Below are positions 1 through 10,354 of a stretch of 64,000 nt of DNA, piece after piece (positions within the stretch are counted from its first letter, which is position 1; every line of letters begins with the position of its first letter). A model generated the notes under the pieces. The model did no database searches and had not been told where the DNA came from. It worked only from the letters and a program-made list of their open reading frames with translations. The translations under genes were made by a program, and so were the position numbers. Source of the DNA: Taxillus chinensis (lineage: Eukaryota; Streptophyta; Magnoliopsida; Santalales; Loranthaceae); assembly GCA_023512835.1 (NCBI GenBank), contig CM042087.1, forward strand, positions 16,958,853 to 17,022,852, read 5' to 3'.

Positions 1-220
1 ATTGCAATCAATATGAAAAAGTATTGGAGATGTGGTGAGAGATGAAACTTGGAATCATGAAATCCTACGGAGATTTTATTCATATATCTTTAATTATGTT
101 AGCCTAAGCAATTTCAGTCTGGAAACGCAAGCATCCTCCCATTATAAAAGTATGAGAATTTTATCAGAAACATAACGCATGACATAAGTAAAGATGATCA
201 GTAGAAAGAACAGTAACTGT
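1..220 (-). other. 3' noncoding tail of minus-strand copia remnant
   Basis: Noncoding sequence just past the end of the minus-strand copia pol. Read on the minus strand it matches, with many differences, the tail of the plus-strand copia at 7944-8165: both contain ATGGGAGGATGCTTG, GATTTCATGATTC and a closing TTTCATATTGATT. It therefore extends the inverted-repeat relation between the two copia fragments. No LTR boundary is visible before the window edge. Confidence 0.6.
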
Positions 221-2588
221 CTAACGCTCATCATGAAACACGATGCATGCTTTGAAAGAGATATTATTGGATGAATTAAAGAGAAACTTTGCAGAAAGGT
301 CGAACATACCTAATTTGAGGAGTAGTTCAGAAAATATTGCATCAGGTAGGGGCTTCGTGAGTATGTCTGCGAGTCGATCATCCGTAGCAACATGTTCGAG
401 AGATATGTGCTTTTTGAGAACATGATCTCAAATGAAGTGATACCTGACTTCAATGTGCTTTGTCTTTAGGTGCATAACATGATTGTTGTTGATGGCAATC
501 GCATTGGTGTTGTTGCAGTACAGTGGAACAGATGTCATGTTGAACCCGTAGTCGATAAGTTGACTATGTATCCAGAGAAGCTATTCGCAGCAACTCCCAA
601 CAGCTATATATTCCGCCTCAGCAGTAGAGGTTGATACAGAATTTTGCTTCTTACTGAACCATGAAATCAATCTGTTTCCATGGAACTGACAAGTACCACT
701 AGTGCTCTTCCAGTCGATGCGACACTCGGTAAAATCAGCATCTGAGTATCCGGATAAAGAGAAGTTGGACTCCTTTGGATACCAAAGTCCCAAATTCACA
801 GTCCCCTTAAGATAAAGTAATATCCGTTTGACATGAAGCATGTGCGACTCTTTACGATTCGCCTGATATCTTGCACATATGTAGGTTGCGAACATGATAT
901 TCGGGCGACTTGCTATAAGATACAGAAATGATCTTATCATACCTCTGTATTCAGTCACATTTACTAAGTCTCCATTAAGATCGTGATCTAACTTGGCACC
1001 GACTGGCATGGGAGTTTTCATGGGAGTTTAAGTTTTGCATTCCGAACTTCTTGATTAAGTCCCATGTGTACTTAGCTTGGTTGATGAAGATTTCATCCTT
1101 TATTTGTTTAACTTCCATTCAAAGGAAGTACGATAATTCTCTCATCATGCTCATTTCAAACTTGCCGGTCATCAACTTCGCAAACTCTTCGCAAAGCTTC
1201 GGATTTGATGATCTGAAAATGATGTCATCCACATAAATTTGTACGATTAGAGAATGACCTTTCTCTTTCCGTAGAAATAATTTGGTGTCAATCTTCCCTT
1301 TTCAGAGGTTTGTGTCGAGCAAGAATTCCGACAGTGTGTCCTACCAGGCTCTTGGAGCTTGCTTCAATCCATAGAAGGCTTTCCGTAGTTTATATACCAT
1401 ATGTTCAGCCTTGTGTTCAACAAAGCCCAGAGATTATTCAACGTAAACCTCCTCTTGAAGATCTCCATTAAGAAAAGCGCTCTTGACGTCCATTTGATAA
1501 ACTATGAAGTTTTCATAGGATGCATACGCCAGGAACATTCCGATTGCCTCAAGTCTAGCTACTAGAGCAAAGGTTTCGTCATAATCAATGCCTTCTTCTT
1601 GACGATATCCTTTGGCTACCAATCGAGCTTTATTTCGGATTACTATTCCATCATTATCTAGTTTGTTGCGGAACACCCATTTAACACTAATGACTTGTTG
1701 CGACCTAGGCCTTGGTACTAACGTCCACACTTCGTTCCTCTTGAACTGATTAAGCTCTTCTTGCATAGCGTCTATCCAGTTTGAATCTTGAAGGGCTTCA
1801 TCTACCACCTTTGGTACTAATGTCCACACTTTGTTCCTCAAAGTACTTATGGAACTGCTCATCATACAGGACACAATTGGCTCGGAAGAAGCTCAATCAC
1901 CGATGTACAAGATCCACCCGATTTGGCAAAGCTTCAAATAGTTGATTACTCACCACCACTTGCGCAGACTATAGGTGGACTCGAAACCACCCATCGATCA
2001 AGTGATTAGTGATCCTGCTATTGGAGTAAGAAGAAGGGTAGCACTGTGACTATCAGTATTAACTGGTCCGGATGGACTAGAAGGTTCTCCAGGTGTTTTT
2101 AATGTTCGTATCAATTGGTCCGGAGTTGAGTGGAAGTCCTGAGTCCGAATCTTCCGAAGCATCATCGGTGACATTTCTTCTTTCTTCTTTGGTGCTCGAT
2201 GATTCATTAGTAGTCTGCAGGAACATGTTGGAGCTGGGAATAATCAATCGTGTTCGTATGATCCTACACATTTGAATTTGAAGATCCTATACTTGACCAA
2301 TCAAGGTTAGATTCATCAAAATCAACATGGATAGATTCTTCAATAGTTAAACATTTTCTATTGAAGATACGATAAGCCTTGTTGTGTAACGAGTATCCGA
2401 TAAAGATCCCATCATCGGATTTTGGCTCAAATTTACTACGGGCCTCTTTGCCGTTTGTTTAACACGTAGCAAGCACACCCAAAAGCTTTGAAATGAGAGA
2501 TTGATGGCTTCCTGCCGCTCCACATTTCATAGGGTGTTTTCATAGTAACCTTATTGATAAGAGTTCTGTTCTGAACATAGCATGCAGT
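221..2588 (-). pseudogene. Ty1/copia pol remnant (integrase end, RT, RNase H)
   Basis: Degenerate polyprotein of a Ty1/copia retrotransposon. Read from 2588 downward it holds the end of the integrase and the linker (about 2588-1880, with the phrase TPYEMWSGRKPSISHFKAFG in broken frame), the reverse transcriptase (about 1874-1022, with KWVFRNKLD and [16 protein letters not shown], the latter holding the first catalytic Asp; the YVDD box lies near 1215-1245) and RNase H (about 1021-300, with KKQNSVSTSTAEAEY). Frames shift between 1874 and 1434 and around 1030. It is cut at 2588 by a Tekay-type LTR. Domain order and motifs suggest the SIRE/Maximus side of copia, but lineage is a judgement by eye. 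It cannot encode a working protein. Confidence 0.85.
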
Positions 2589-3487
2589 TGTCATGCCCCG
2601 AATTTCCAACCCGAGGAAACCGGTACGTTACCCACCCGGTGGGCAAGGGGTTGGGATAAAATAACTCTACACAGGGCTCAAACTCCCACCATAGATATTT
2701 AGAAAGACCAAACCATGTATCTGTATTCAAATTAAAACATAATAATCAATTACAAACATGACAATAGGTGTTTACAAACCAAACATGCCTTTATTACAAT
2801 TAAATTTCCCCTTGCAATATCTCCCCACTGGGGTTACAAAGGTCCCACAAAAATAACCACAAAATAATATTAAATAAAGCAATAAAGCAGAACTATCTTC
2901 CACCTTGGTGTTCCCACCTAACGCCTGTAGGTTCCTGAAAAGTAAACAAAACACAACGGGAGGGGTGAGCAACCATAGTTCAGTAGGGATCATGTCTCCC
3001 CAACCCATCCCATGCTCCTAATATCTACATGTTGACGTGCACGAGTGCAGTGTCGTGGCAATACTACACAGATAGGCCACAATTAACATTTATACACAAA
3101 TAAGCCACATCAACAAGTACAACTATTGCCACGGCCACACAGGGCTCCATAACCGGCCACGGGCTTCCACACCACCGGGCTCCACAACCCGACCACAAGC
3201 TTCCACAGCCACCGGGCTCCACAACCAGCTACGGGCTTCCACAGCCACCGGGCTCCATAACCAACCTCGAAGGCTCGAGCCACACAGGCTCCAATCTCAG
3301 CCACATAGGCTCCAATCTCAGCCACACAGGCATACAATCAAACAAATAATATACATCACGGCCACACGGGCATACAATCAAGCACATAATATACATCACG
3401 ACCACACAGGCATACAATCAAACACATAACATACATCACAACCACACGGACATATAATCAAACACATAACATGCATCACGGCCACAC
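2589..3487 (-). mobile_element. Truncated Tekay/Del-type gypsy LTR
   Basis: Starts TGTCATGCCCCGAATTTCC, nearly the same opening as the LTRs of element C (TGTCACGCCCCCGAATTCC at 37131 and 45069), followed by the same kind of text (GGTGGGCAAGGGGTTGG, then a leader with GGGGTGAGC). In element C this edge is the 3' end of a minus-oriented LTR, so this fragment is also minus-oriented. Its other end does not reach the expected terminus: at 3488 the sequence switches abruptly to copia RT. No TSD is found. The inner part is rich in tandem repeats. It is either an LTR inserted and then cut, or a junction left by a rearrangement. Confidence 0.65.
3131..3258. repeat. About 36-bp tandem repeat in LTR fragment
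   Basis: About three and a half imperfect copies of a unit like CCACCGGGCTCCACAACC followed by a stretch ending CGGGCTTCCACA. The array is inside the truncated Tekay-type LTR and explains the spurious repetitive reading frames on the minus strand. Confidence 0.7.
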
Positions 3488-3489
3488 GG
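3322..3489. repeat. 40-bp tandem repeat, four copies
   Basis: Units begin at 3322, 3362, 3402 and 3442, each opening CCACAC(A/G)GGCATACAATCAA or a close variant and ending CATCAC(G/A)(G/A). A last partial unit runs into the copia junction at 3488. The array sits at the broken end of the LTR fragment, which may have helped a break or slippage there. Confidence 0.8.
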
Positions 3490-3952
3490 TGTGGACTCTA
3501 GTACCAAAGGTGATGGATGAAGACCTTCAGGATTCAAACCGGATAGACGTTATGCAAAAAGAGCTTAATCGGTTCTAGAGGAATGAAGTGCGGACTCTAG
3601 TACCAAGGCCTAGGGTGCAACAAGTCATTGGAGCTAAATGAGTGTTCCGAAACAAATTAGATACTAATAGAATAGTAATCCGGAACAAAGCTAGACCGGT
3701 AGCCAAAGGATACCAGGTCAAGAAGAAGGAATTGACTATAATGAGACTTTTGCTCAAGTAGCTAGACTTGAGGCAATCCGAATGTTCCTGGCGTATGCAT
3801 CATATGAAAACTTCAAGGTTTATCAAATGGACGTCAAGAGCGCATTTCTTAATGGAGATCTTCAAGAGGACGTTTATGTCGAACAACCTCCTGGCTTCGT
3901 TGAACACAAGGTCGAACATTTGGTATATAAACTTCGAAAGCCTTGTATGGAT
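3488..3952 (+). pseudogene. Ty1/copia RT, N-terminal part
   Basis: First part of a copia reverse transcriptase on the plus strand. It begins abruptly at a VWTLVPKV phrase also found in the minus-strand remnant (1874-1434), then RNEVRTLVPRP, a broken KWVFRNKL region with stops, and an intact stretch [20 protein letters not shown] with [19 protein letters not shown] following, which carries the first RT Asp. It ends in the usual copia KALYGLKQA motif: the bases for KALYG lie at the left edge and LKQA resumes at 6793, split by the solo LTR. One base is missing just before the split. A stop replaces a codon near 3577 (RF*RNEV). Confidence 0.88.
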
Positions 3953-4477
3953 TGTAGGACCCCATTTTGTCCGGGTTGGACATACTAACCCCATTTGATA
4001 TATATGCCTTTTTGCCCATGCGATATAGCTTGTTGAACAGGTCCTTAGAAATTCCCTGCGATTTGCACAAGATGGATGCATTGACACGAACTGGGAAGCC
4101 CAAAATGGATAACCATTGCTACAAGTCCCTGAAGTACCCCAAGACCATACCAGGGGATAGAGGGGGGAAATTTGGAGAATAACGCACTTGACCGGGCTCA
4201 ATTCCGATGAAAAATGAAGAAGTTATGGCCAAAACAACTTTTCGTTGGAAAAAGTCAAACTCGCCAAAAGACGGTCAATGCCCCTGGTCAAATGGCCCGA
4301 AAATGTGCACATCGAAATAGTCTGAAATGTCTATTTAGGCGAATACGGGTCTTCCCAAACTATCCCTAAAAGGTCGTCCATTTTTGCATTTTGGGTGAGG
4401 GTAAAAAGGTAATTAAAAATTAGAAAAAAAAAAACTTCGGGGTTGACGGTTGACTACCGACACTTCGACCCGTTGAC

Positions 4478-4558
4478 CCTCGAAGCCTCGAAGCATCGAA
4501 GCCCCGAAGCCTCGAAGCCTCGAAGCCTCGAAGCATCGAAGATTCGAAGCCTCGAAAC
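4478..4558. repeat. CCTCGAAG short tandem array
   Basis: About ten imperfect copies of (C/A)(C/T)TCGAAGC, flanked on both sides (4441-4710) by looser TTGACC and TTCGACC words. It lies inside the Tat/Ogre-like LTR. A similar TCGAAG-based array occurs in the unrelated copia LTR at 8383-9375. Confidence 0.8.
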
Positions 4559-5899
4559 CTGTAAACCTCCAACCTTAGACCCTTGACCTTCGAACCCTGT
4601 GAGTCTTCGACCCTTCGACCTGCCAACACCTCGACCCGTTGACCGTTGACCTTCGACCCACCGAAGCTTCGACCTGCCGATATTCTGACCCTTTGACCTC
4701 GACCTTGGCTGTTTGGCCCCTCTCACCGGCTTTCTCGTTGGCCGCTCACGGGATGTGTTTTTATTTGCCTGGCAATTGTCAAAGATACTTTTCAATGCCT
4801 CGGATGCATGTACTCACAAAAGAATGAAAAGGCAATCACAAGCTGCCCCGTTTTACGCACAAGGCTGTCCATCCACTAGACAAAGCATAGAATCTGCAAA
4901 TTAATAAAGCTGGGATTAATAATACACCCGACAAAGCATTAAATGCGGCAATTAATGAGATGCGACAAAATCTCTTTTAAAACCAGCATCCTCTCCATCG
5001 AAAAACAGGATTACGCTCCAGATTCATCCAAAAAAAAATGCCCGAGTTCAGATCCAAAAGGAGGAGTTCGAAAAAGAGAAAAAATAGAGAGATCACGCCC
5101 GAGATTCGTCCACGCAAAAAAAAAGGAGTTGAGGGGAAGAGAGAAAAAAAAAAAGGGGGTTCGACCAAGGAAAAAAAAGGGGAGTTCGGCGGAGAGAGAA
5201 AGAGGAGAGTTCGTCCAAAAAAAAAAAGAGAGTTCAGCAGAGAGAAAAAACCAAAGTTCGGCGGAGAAAAAAACAAAACTCTGCTTGTCATCTTTACGCC
5301 CAGCTCCCTAATCCCAAAAGAGGAGCACCCAGATTTTCGCCCAAGACTCTCCCCTGTCCCAAAATCAAAATCGCCCATCCTTTCCAACTCCTCTTTCCTT
5401 CTTTCTTGTTTCGGCTCCCTTTTTCCCAGAAAACGAAAAACATAAAAACAACCCGGTTCGGCCTTTTACGTTTTCATAAAAAAAAAAAAAAATTCTTCCT
5501 CATTTCCCTATTTCTTACGCCCACCTTCTTTATTCCCAATCACCAAAAATCTCAAACCCAAAAAAATACATCACTCCAGTCCTCCAAATACTAGGAAGTC
5601 TTTTTAACAAATCTCATTGCTAGATTTGTTGGTTCAATTGAGCGGCAACTATAGGCGTGGACGGGATTCACACAACGATCCGGTGTTCGAAGCTCTAAAG
5701 TTGGTTCTATAATCGTAGTTGATTTCTGTCATTTATTATTTCTTAGCTTATTTATCTTTATATTAGATGTAATTCTTAGTCTTTTCTTGTATATTTTCTT
5801 TCTTTTTTATGATTGTTGTTACGTGTTGTATTTCCCTTGTATTTCATTTTTTTTCGTAATATTGTATCTTGTAATATGTAAAGAATAGTAAGGAAAAAA

Positions 5900-6375
5900 G
5901 AGAGAGCAAAAAGAGGAATGAAAACAAAAAAACAAAAAAAAAACAAAAAAGAAAAGAAGGAAAAAGAGAGAGGGTGACTTCGTTTTTTTTTTATGTTATT
6001 ATATGTCACAACCACACAATTCACATTTTATTTTAATATGCATGTATTTTGATATGGCAATTCTGAAAAAAACAAACAAACAAACAAACAAACAAAAAAC
6101 AACAAAATATTTTCCACAAGATATTTTCCAAAACGTTCTCAATAAAAGGTTTTCAAAAATGTCTCCTAAAAAAACAAACACAAAAAAAGCAAAAAAAAAA
6201 CAAAAAACAAAAACGTTTTGCAAAAAAATGTTTTCAAAATGTTTTCAATAAAATGTTTTGAAAATGTTTTAATAAAATGTTTTCCAAAAAAAAAAAAAAA
6301 AAACAAAAAAAACAAAAAAAACATGTTTTCATTTTTTAGGACTTCAATTTCCAAAATAAAACAAAAAAAAACCAA
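5900..6375. repeat. A-rich low-complexity stretch
   Basis: Strongly strand-asymmetric A-rich DNA with runs of AAAC and AAAAAC (for example five copies of AAAC near 6070-6100) and repeated AAAATGTTTT words from 6120 to 6290. It belongs to the solo LTR. The reading frames across it are low-complexity artefacts. Confidence 0.75.
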
Positions 6376-6788
6376 AACAAACCCCTAGGATCTCATTTTC
6401 CACTTCAAACAGAAATTCAAAACTTTTAGAATTCCCTTTAGAAATTTAGGGTAAATCCATTTTAACCACGACTTGAATAAATAACTTAGCTGAATAAAAA
6501 TTATTGACTTTTTAGGAAACTTAACCCCGTCATAGCAGTGCAAATAAAATAGAAAACCTCCTCTTCCGAAAATAGATACCGAAAGGGCGCTGTAGGGGTG
6601 CTAATCCTTCCCTACACGTAACCAACTCCCGAACCCTTGTCTGATAACGCAGACCACACCTTTAAACTACTCAAAGTAGAGGGTATCCAATTGTACCCCA
6701 AAAACAGTTGGTGGCGACTCTAAATTTCTCACCATTGGTTTTGTTTGAGCCCACCCCAAATGGGCCCGAATGAAAACCAGTGATAACA

Positions 6789-7943
6789 TGGATTGAAGCA
6801 AGCTCGAAGAGCCTGGTATGACACACTATCAGAATTCTTGCTCGAACATAATTTCAGAAAAGGGAAGATAGACACCACACTATTTCTACGGAAAGAGAAA
6901 GATCATTCACTAATCGTACAAATCTACGTGGATGACATCATTTTCGGATCATCAAATCCGAAGCTTTGTGAAGAGTTTGCAAAATTGATGACTGGTAAAT
7001 TTGAAATGAGTATGATGGGAGAATTAACATACTTCCTTGGAATAGAGGTTAAACAAATGAAGGATGGAATCTTCATCAACCAAGCTAAGTACACACGGGA
7101 TTTAATCAAGAAGTTCGGTATGGACACCTCATCTTCCACGAAGACTCCCATGCCAGTCAGTGCAAAGTTTGATCCTGATACTGATAGAAAATCAGTAAAT
7201 ATCACTGAATACAAAGGTATGATTGGATCATTGTTGTACCTTATAGCAAGTCACTTGGACATAATGTTTGCAACTTGCATTTGTACAATATATCGAAGCG
7301 GATCCCAAAGACTCACACATGCTTCATGTAAAACGAATATTGCGTTATCTCAAAGGGACAAGTGAATTTGGGACTTTGGTATCCGAAGGAGTCCAACTTC
7401 TCTTTATTGGGATATTCGGATGCTGATTTTGCTTGGTGTCGCATCGATAGAAAAAGCACTAGTGGTACGTGTCAATTCTTAGGAAACAGATTGATTTCAT
7501 GGTTCGATAAGAAGCGAAATTCCGTATCAACCTCTACTACCGAGGCGGAACATATAGGCTGTTGGGAGTTGCTTGCGCGTAGCTACTCCTGGATTCAAAG
7601 TCGACTTCTGACTACGGCTTCAACATGACATCTATTCCACTATCTTGCGATAACACGAGTGCAATTGCTATCGAGAACAACCCCGTCATGCACGTAAAAA
7701 CAAAGCACATTGAAGTCGGGTATCATTTTATCCGAGACCATGTTCTCAAAAAGCATATATCACTTGAACATGTTGCTACGGATGATCAACTCGTGAGACA
7801 TACTTATCAAACCCCTACCTGATGCAAGATTTTCTAAACTTCTCTTAAAACTAGGTATGCTTGACCGTACTACATATGTTTTTATTTATGTATCCAACAA
7901 CATTTCTTTCAGAACATGCATCGTGGTTCTTAGTGGGCATTAG
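6789..7943 (+). pseudogene. Ty1/copia RT C-terminal part and RNase H
   Basis: Continuation of the copia pol after the solo LTR. An intact 190-codon frame starts at 6793 in the LKQA motif and holds the catalytic YVDDIIFGSSNPKLC and the GELTYFLGIEVKQ palm/thumb region, then TKTPMPVSAKFD and YKGMIGSLLYLIAS. RNase H follows in two further frames (7362-7628, with KKRNSVSTSTTEAE; 7625-7822, with SIPLSCDNTSAIAI and KTKHIEVGYHFIRDHV). Frameshifts lie near 7290-7365, 7560 and 7800. The reading frame of the family ends near 7943 by comparison with the minus-strand copy. This is the RNase H end of an element truncated at 3488. Confidence 0.9.
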
Positions 7944-8329
7944 ACACTTACTATATTTCATGCTGATCATGTTTACTACTCATATGGATCATATTTCTAA
8001 TAATTTTCTCATATCTTCATATGGGAGGATGCTTGTGTTTCCTGGCTGAAGTTGTTCAGCTGACATAATTAACCCTATATGAGTATACTCTCCTTTGGAT
8101 TTCATGATTCATATTTTCATGTATCACCTCATGTCTAATGTTGTTTCATATTGATTACACTATTAACATGTCTAGTTGAAGAAATGAAATTGGTTAGCTC
8201 GGAATGCCGGTGAATGAAATCACAGGTGGCGATCGATCGCTTCGAAGGGAAGTTTCAAAAGGATAGACAACATAATTCTCAAAATCTAAATCTTTTAGCT
8301 GGAAATGTCTATCGAGAGGATTGCAAGAT
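7944..8329 (+). other. 3' noncoding region of copia, before LTR
   Basis: No gene is visible. The stretch to about 8165 matches the noncoding tail at 1-220 in inverted orientation. The rest leads to the likely LTR start at 8330. A purine-rich run GAAGGGAAG (8242 region) and GAGAGGA (8314 region) are possible plus-strand primer tracts, but neither is convincing. Confidence 0.5.
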
Positions 8330-10312
8330 TGTTGGAAATATAGGATTTGATGAAGTGCCAACATATAGTCTAAGTCCTGGAGACTCGAAGATCCGAAGGT
8401 ATAAGGTCGAAGAGTCGTAGTTCGTAGAAGTAAAACTGTTGTAGGACATATTGGCGAGAGATTCGTAGACTCGTAGGGTCTGGAGACTCGAAGCATATTT
8501 GTAATAGAACACATTGCGACACGTAGATCCAGGGTCGAAAGTCGTAGAGTCGCAGTACGAAAAAGAGATCAGCATGAGACTCTTAGAGTCGAAGAATTCA
8601 GTTCTGAGACTCGTAGAGTCGAAGAATTCTAAAATAATAGTAAGCAAACTTAAATAACTCAAACACTTGAAGCCTGTAGAACTGCAAAGTTCCTAGAGCG
8701 CTCATGTCACTTAACAGAACTTAAAGTACCGCTAGACTCGTAGACTCAAGGGTCGTAGAGTCGCTGCCTTAAACCCTATTAAAAAAACAGGACTCGTAGA
8801 CTCGTAGGTCGAAGGTCAAAGAGTCGAAGCCAACAAGACTGACCAACTTAAATGAATTTGTAACTCGAAAGTCGTAGAGTCGTAGACTCAAGGCTTGTAG
8901 AGTCGTAGACTCAAGGGATACAGGTATGTTAAAGAACTTAACAGACATATCACAGACTCGAAGATCTTGAAGGCAGAGAGTTGCAGCTGAAGGGTTGTAG
9001 CCATAGAATCGAAGACTCGTAGAATAATCTCAGAGCATATGCAACTGCAAAAGGCTAAGGAAGAAATGTAAAGTCTAAGGCTCGTAGAGTCGAAGAGTTT
9101 CAAGGTCAAAGACTCGTAGAGTCAAAGAGCCTCCTAGTCAAGTAATATAAACCGAGAAACCCGAGGGTCGTAGATCTGCGAGCTAGGGTCATAGACTCAT
9201 AGTATAACAACGGGTAGATTAAGTGCACTTCGAAGAAGTCACTATAAGAGCCACTAGGATAGTCACAGACTCACAGAGTCGTAGGCTTTTAATTAATAGA
9301 GTTACACAACAGACTTAATCTAACTCGAACTCTAGCCTTAGAGACTCGAAGATATGTGAGTCGTAGACTTGCAGATACCAACACTGTAAAGCCTGAAGTA
9401 AACTTCCGCAAACTCAACGGGCTCTAACTGAAACCTTCGAGTCATCAAACCTATGAGGCACCCACCTTCAAGACATACTTAAAACCCTGAGCATATGCAC
9501 TTAGCAATATCTTCAGCTAGGGTTTGTTTAGTAAGCTTGCGCCGTCTCGAGCAGCTGGAGTGCAATTAATGCTGCATTAATTGCGATCAACCACTTTTGA
9601 TGGATAAATGGCCAAGATTGACTGCGCAAGTATGGGCATGCATTTGCGCAGCATGGGCATCATATCTGCAAATCAGAGTAGATCAACCCATCCCCTGACA
9701 TCCCGCATATCCAGTGGCGGGAAGTCAGTTTATCGGATGGACAACGCAGCGCACAGCAATCTAAACTTAAAATATATCTCTCTCTCACATAAAACGAAAA
9801 AGAAAAAAAGTCTCTTTCTCTGAAAACGTGGAATACACAGAAAACAAGAAAGAGGATTCTCACATACATCAAGATCTATCTCTTGGAGAATTAAGTACAG
9901 AGTTCCAACATAAGAGAGAGAGACTCAGAGAGAGAAAGAGAGCGAACAAACTTGGAAGTGTTGTGCGCCGCGTTGAATGAAGATCAAGATCAAACCTTTT
10001 GATCCATCATACTCTCTTGTTCATCCAAGATCCAGCACGATCATTAAGTCTCTTTTCCGTGTTGTTTCCCACAATCCAAACTATCTAAGTTCATTCCTAT
10101 TACATCTGAGATCTGTTCAGCAAAGAACATTTACTCCCATCTTAGATTTGTCTAATAGTTCATTACGTCTCACATCACTCACATTACCACTGTCGTCTTC
10201 TCCATCAATACTTCCACGTAGTCATCCATAGACAAATCCAAAACAACAGTCTAGCTTCCGCAGACGAAGAAAGTCTATTCACCCCCCCTCTAAACTCACT
10301 TTGGGACCTACA
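8330..10312 (+). repeat. Copia LTR (5' LTR of element D)
   Basis: Right end is secure: ...GGGACCTACA is followed after one base by a primer site matching initiator-Met tRNA, as in plant copia elements. The left end is placed at TGTTGGAAATATAGG (8330) because it gives TG...CA ends; this is less certain. The middle (8383-9375) is filled with short dyad repeats. A purine/pyrimidine-rich transcript-like part follows (CTCTCTCTCACA near 9780, GAGAGAGAGACTCAGAGAGAG near 9910). No partner LTR exists in the window. It sits between a pol 3' end and a gag, so it may serve two elements. Confidence 0.7.
8383..9375. repeat. Array of GACTCGTAGAGTC dyads
   Basis: Dozens of imperfect copies of AGACTCGTAGAGTCGAAG and its half GTCGTAGACTC, e.g. 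near 8580, 8604, 8740, 8790, 8870, 9080, 9111 and 9263. The 13-mer GACTC-GTA-GAGTC is itself an inverted repeat, so each unit could form a small hairpin. Spacing is irregular, unlike a classical satellite. It occupies the U3 part of the copia LTR. Confidence 0.8.
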
Positions 10313-10313
10313 A

Positions 10314-10327
10314 TTGGTATTAGAGCA
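10314..10327 (+). promoter_or_regulatory. Primer binding site, initiator-Met tRNA type
   Basis: TTGGTATTAGAGCA directly after the LTR end, differing by one base from the usual TGGTATCAGAGC complement of the initiator-Met tRNA 3' end. It marks the start of minus-strand DNA synthesis for copia D and fixes the LTR boundary. Confidence 0.85.
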
Positions 10328-10354
10328 GTTCTACAACTCTGTAGAGATCCCTAA

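Larger units (their letters stand above)
3953..6788 (+). mobile_element. Tat/Ogre-like solo LTR (TSD TGGAT)
   Basis: Insertion of 2836 bp in a copia RT, bounded by TG...CA ends (TGTAGGACCCC at the left, GTGATAACA at the right) and by a perfect 5-bp target duplication TGGAT at 3948-3952 and 6789-6793. Removing it joins the copia LYG/LKQA motif. No gag or pol is seen. The right end has text I associate with Tat/Ogre LTRs: GGTGCTAATCCTTCCCTACACG (6598 onward) and TTGGTGGCGACTCT (6708). The latter resembles an Ogre tRNA-Arg primer site, so an internally deleted element is an alternative to a solo LTR. It includes a CTCGAAG array, a purine-rich stretch (5030-5280) and A-rich DNA (5900-6375). Confidence 0.75.

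Noticed and set aside
4894..5600. Processed host gene or transcript leader with CT-rich start
   Set aside because: No protein similarity recognised; the stretch is continuous with the solo LTR bounded by TSDs.
5038..6375. Lys/Arg-rich and Phe-rich ORFs
   Set aside because: Low-complexity purine-rich and A-rich DNA in a solo LTR; no real protein features.
8194..9109. Ser/Leu-rich minus-strand ORFs over the copia LTR
   Set aside because: They come from translating the GACTCGTAGAGTC repeat array; no start context, homology or codon pattern supports them.
8383..9375. CRISPR-like array
   Set aside because: Repeat spacing is irregular, repeats are imperfect, spacers are not unique, and the context is a plant retrotransposon LTR.
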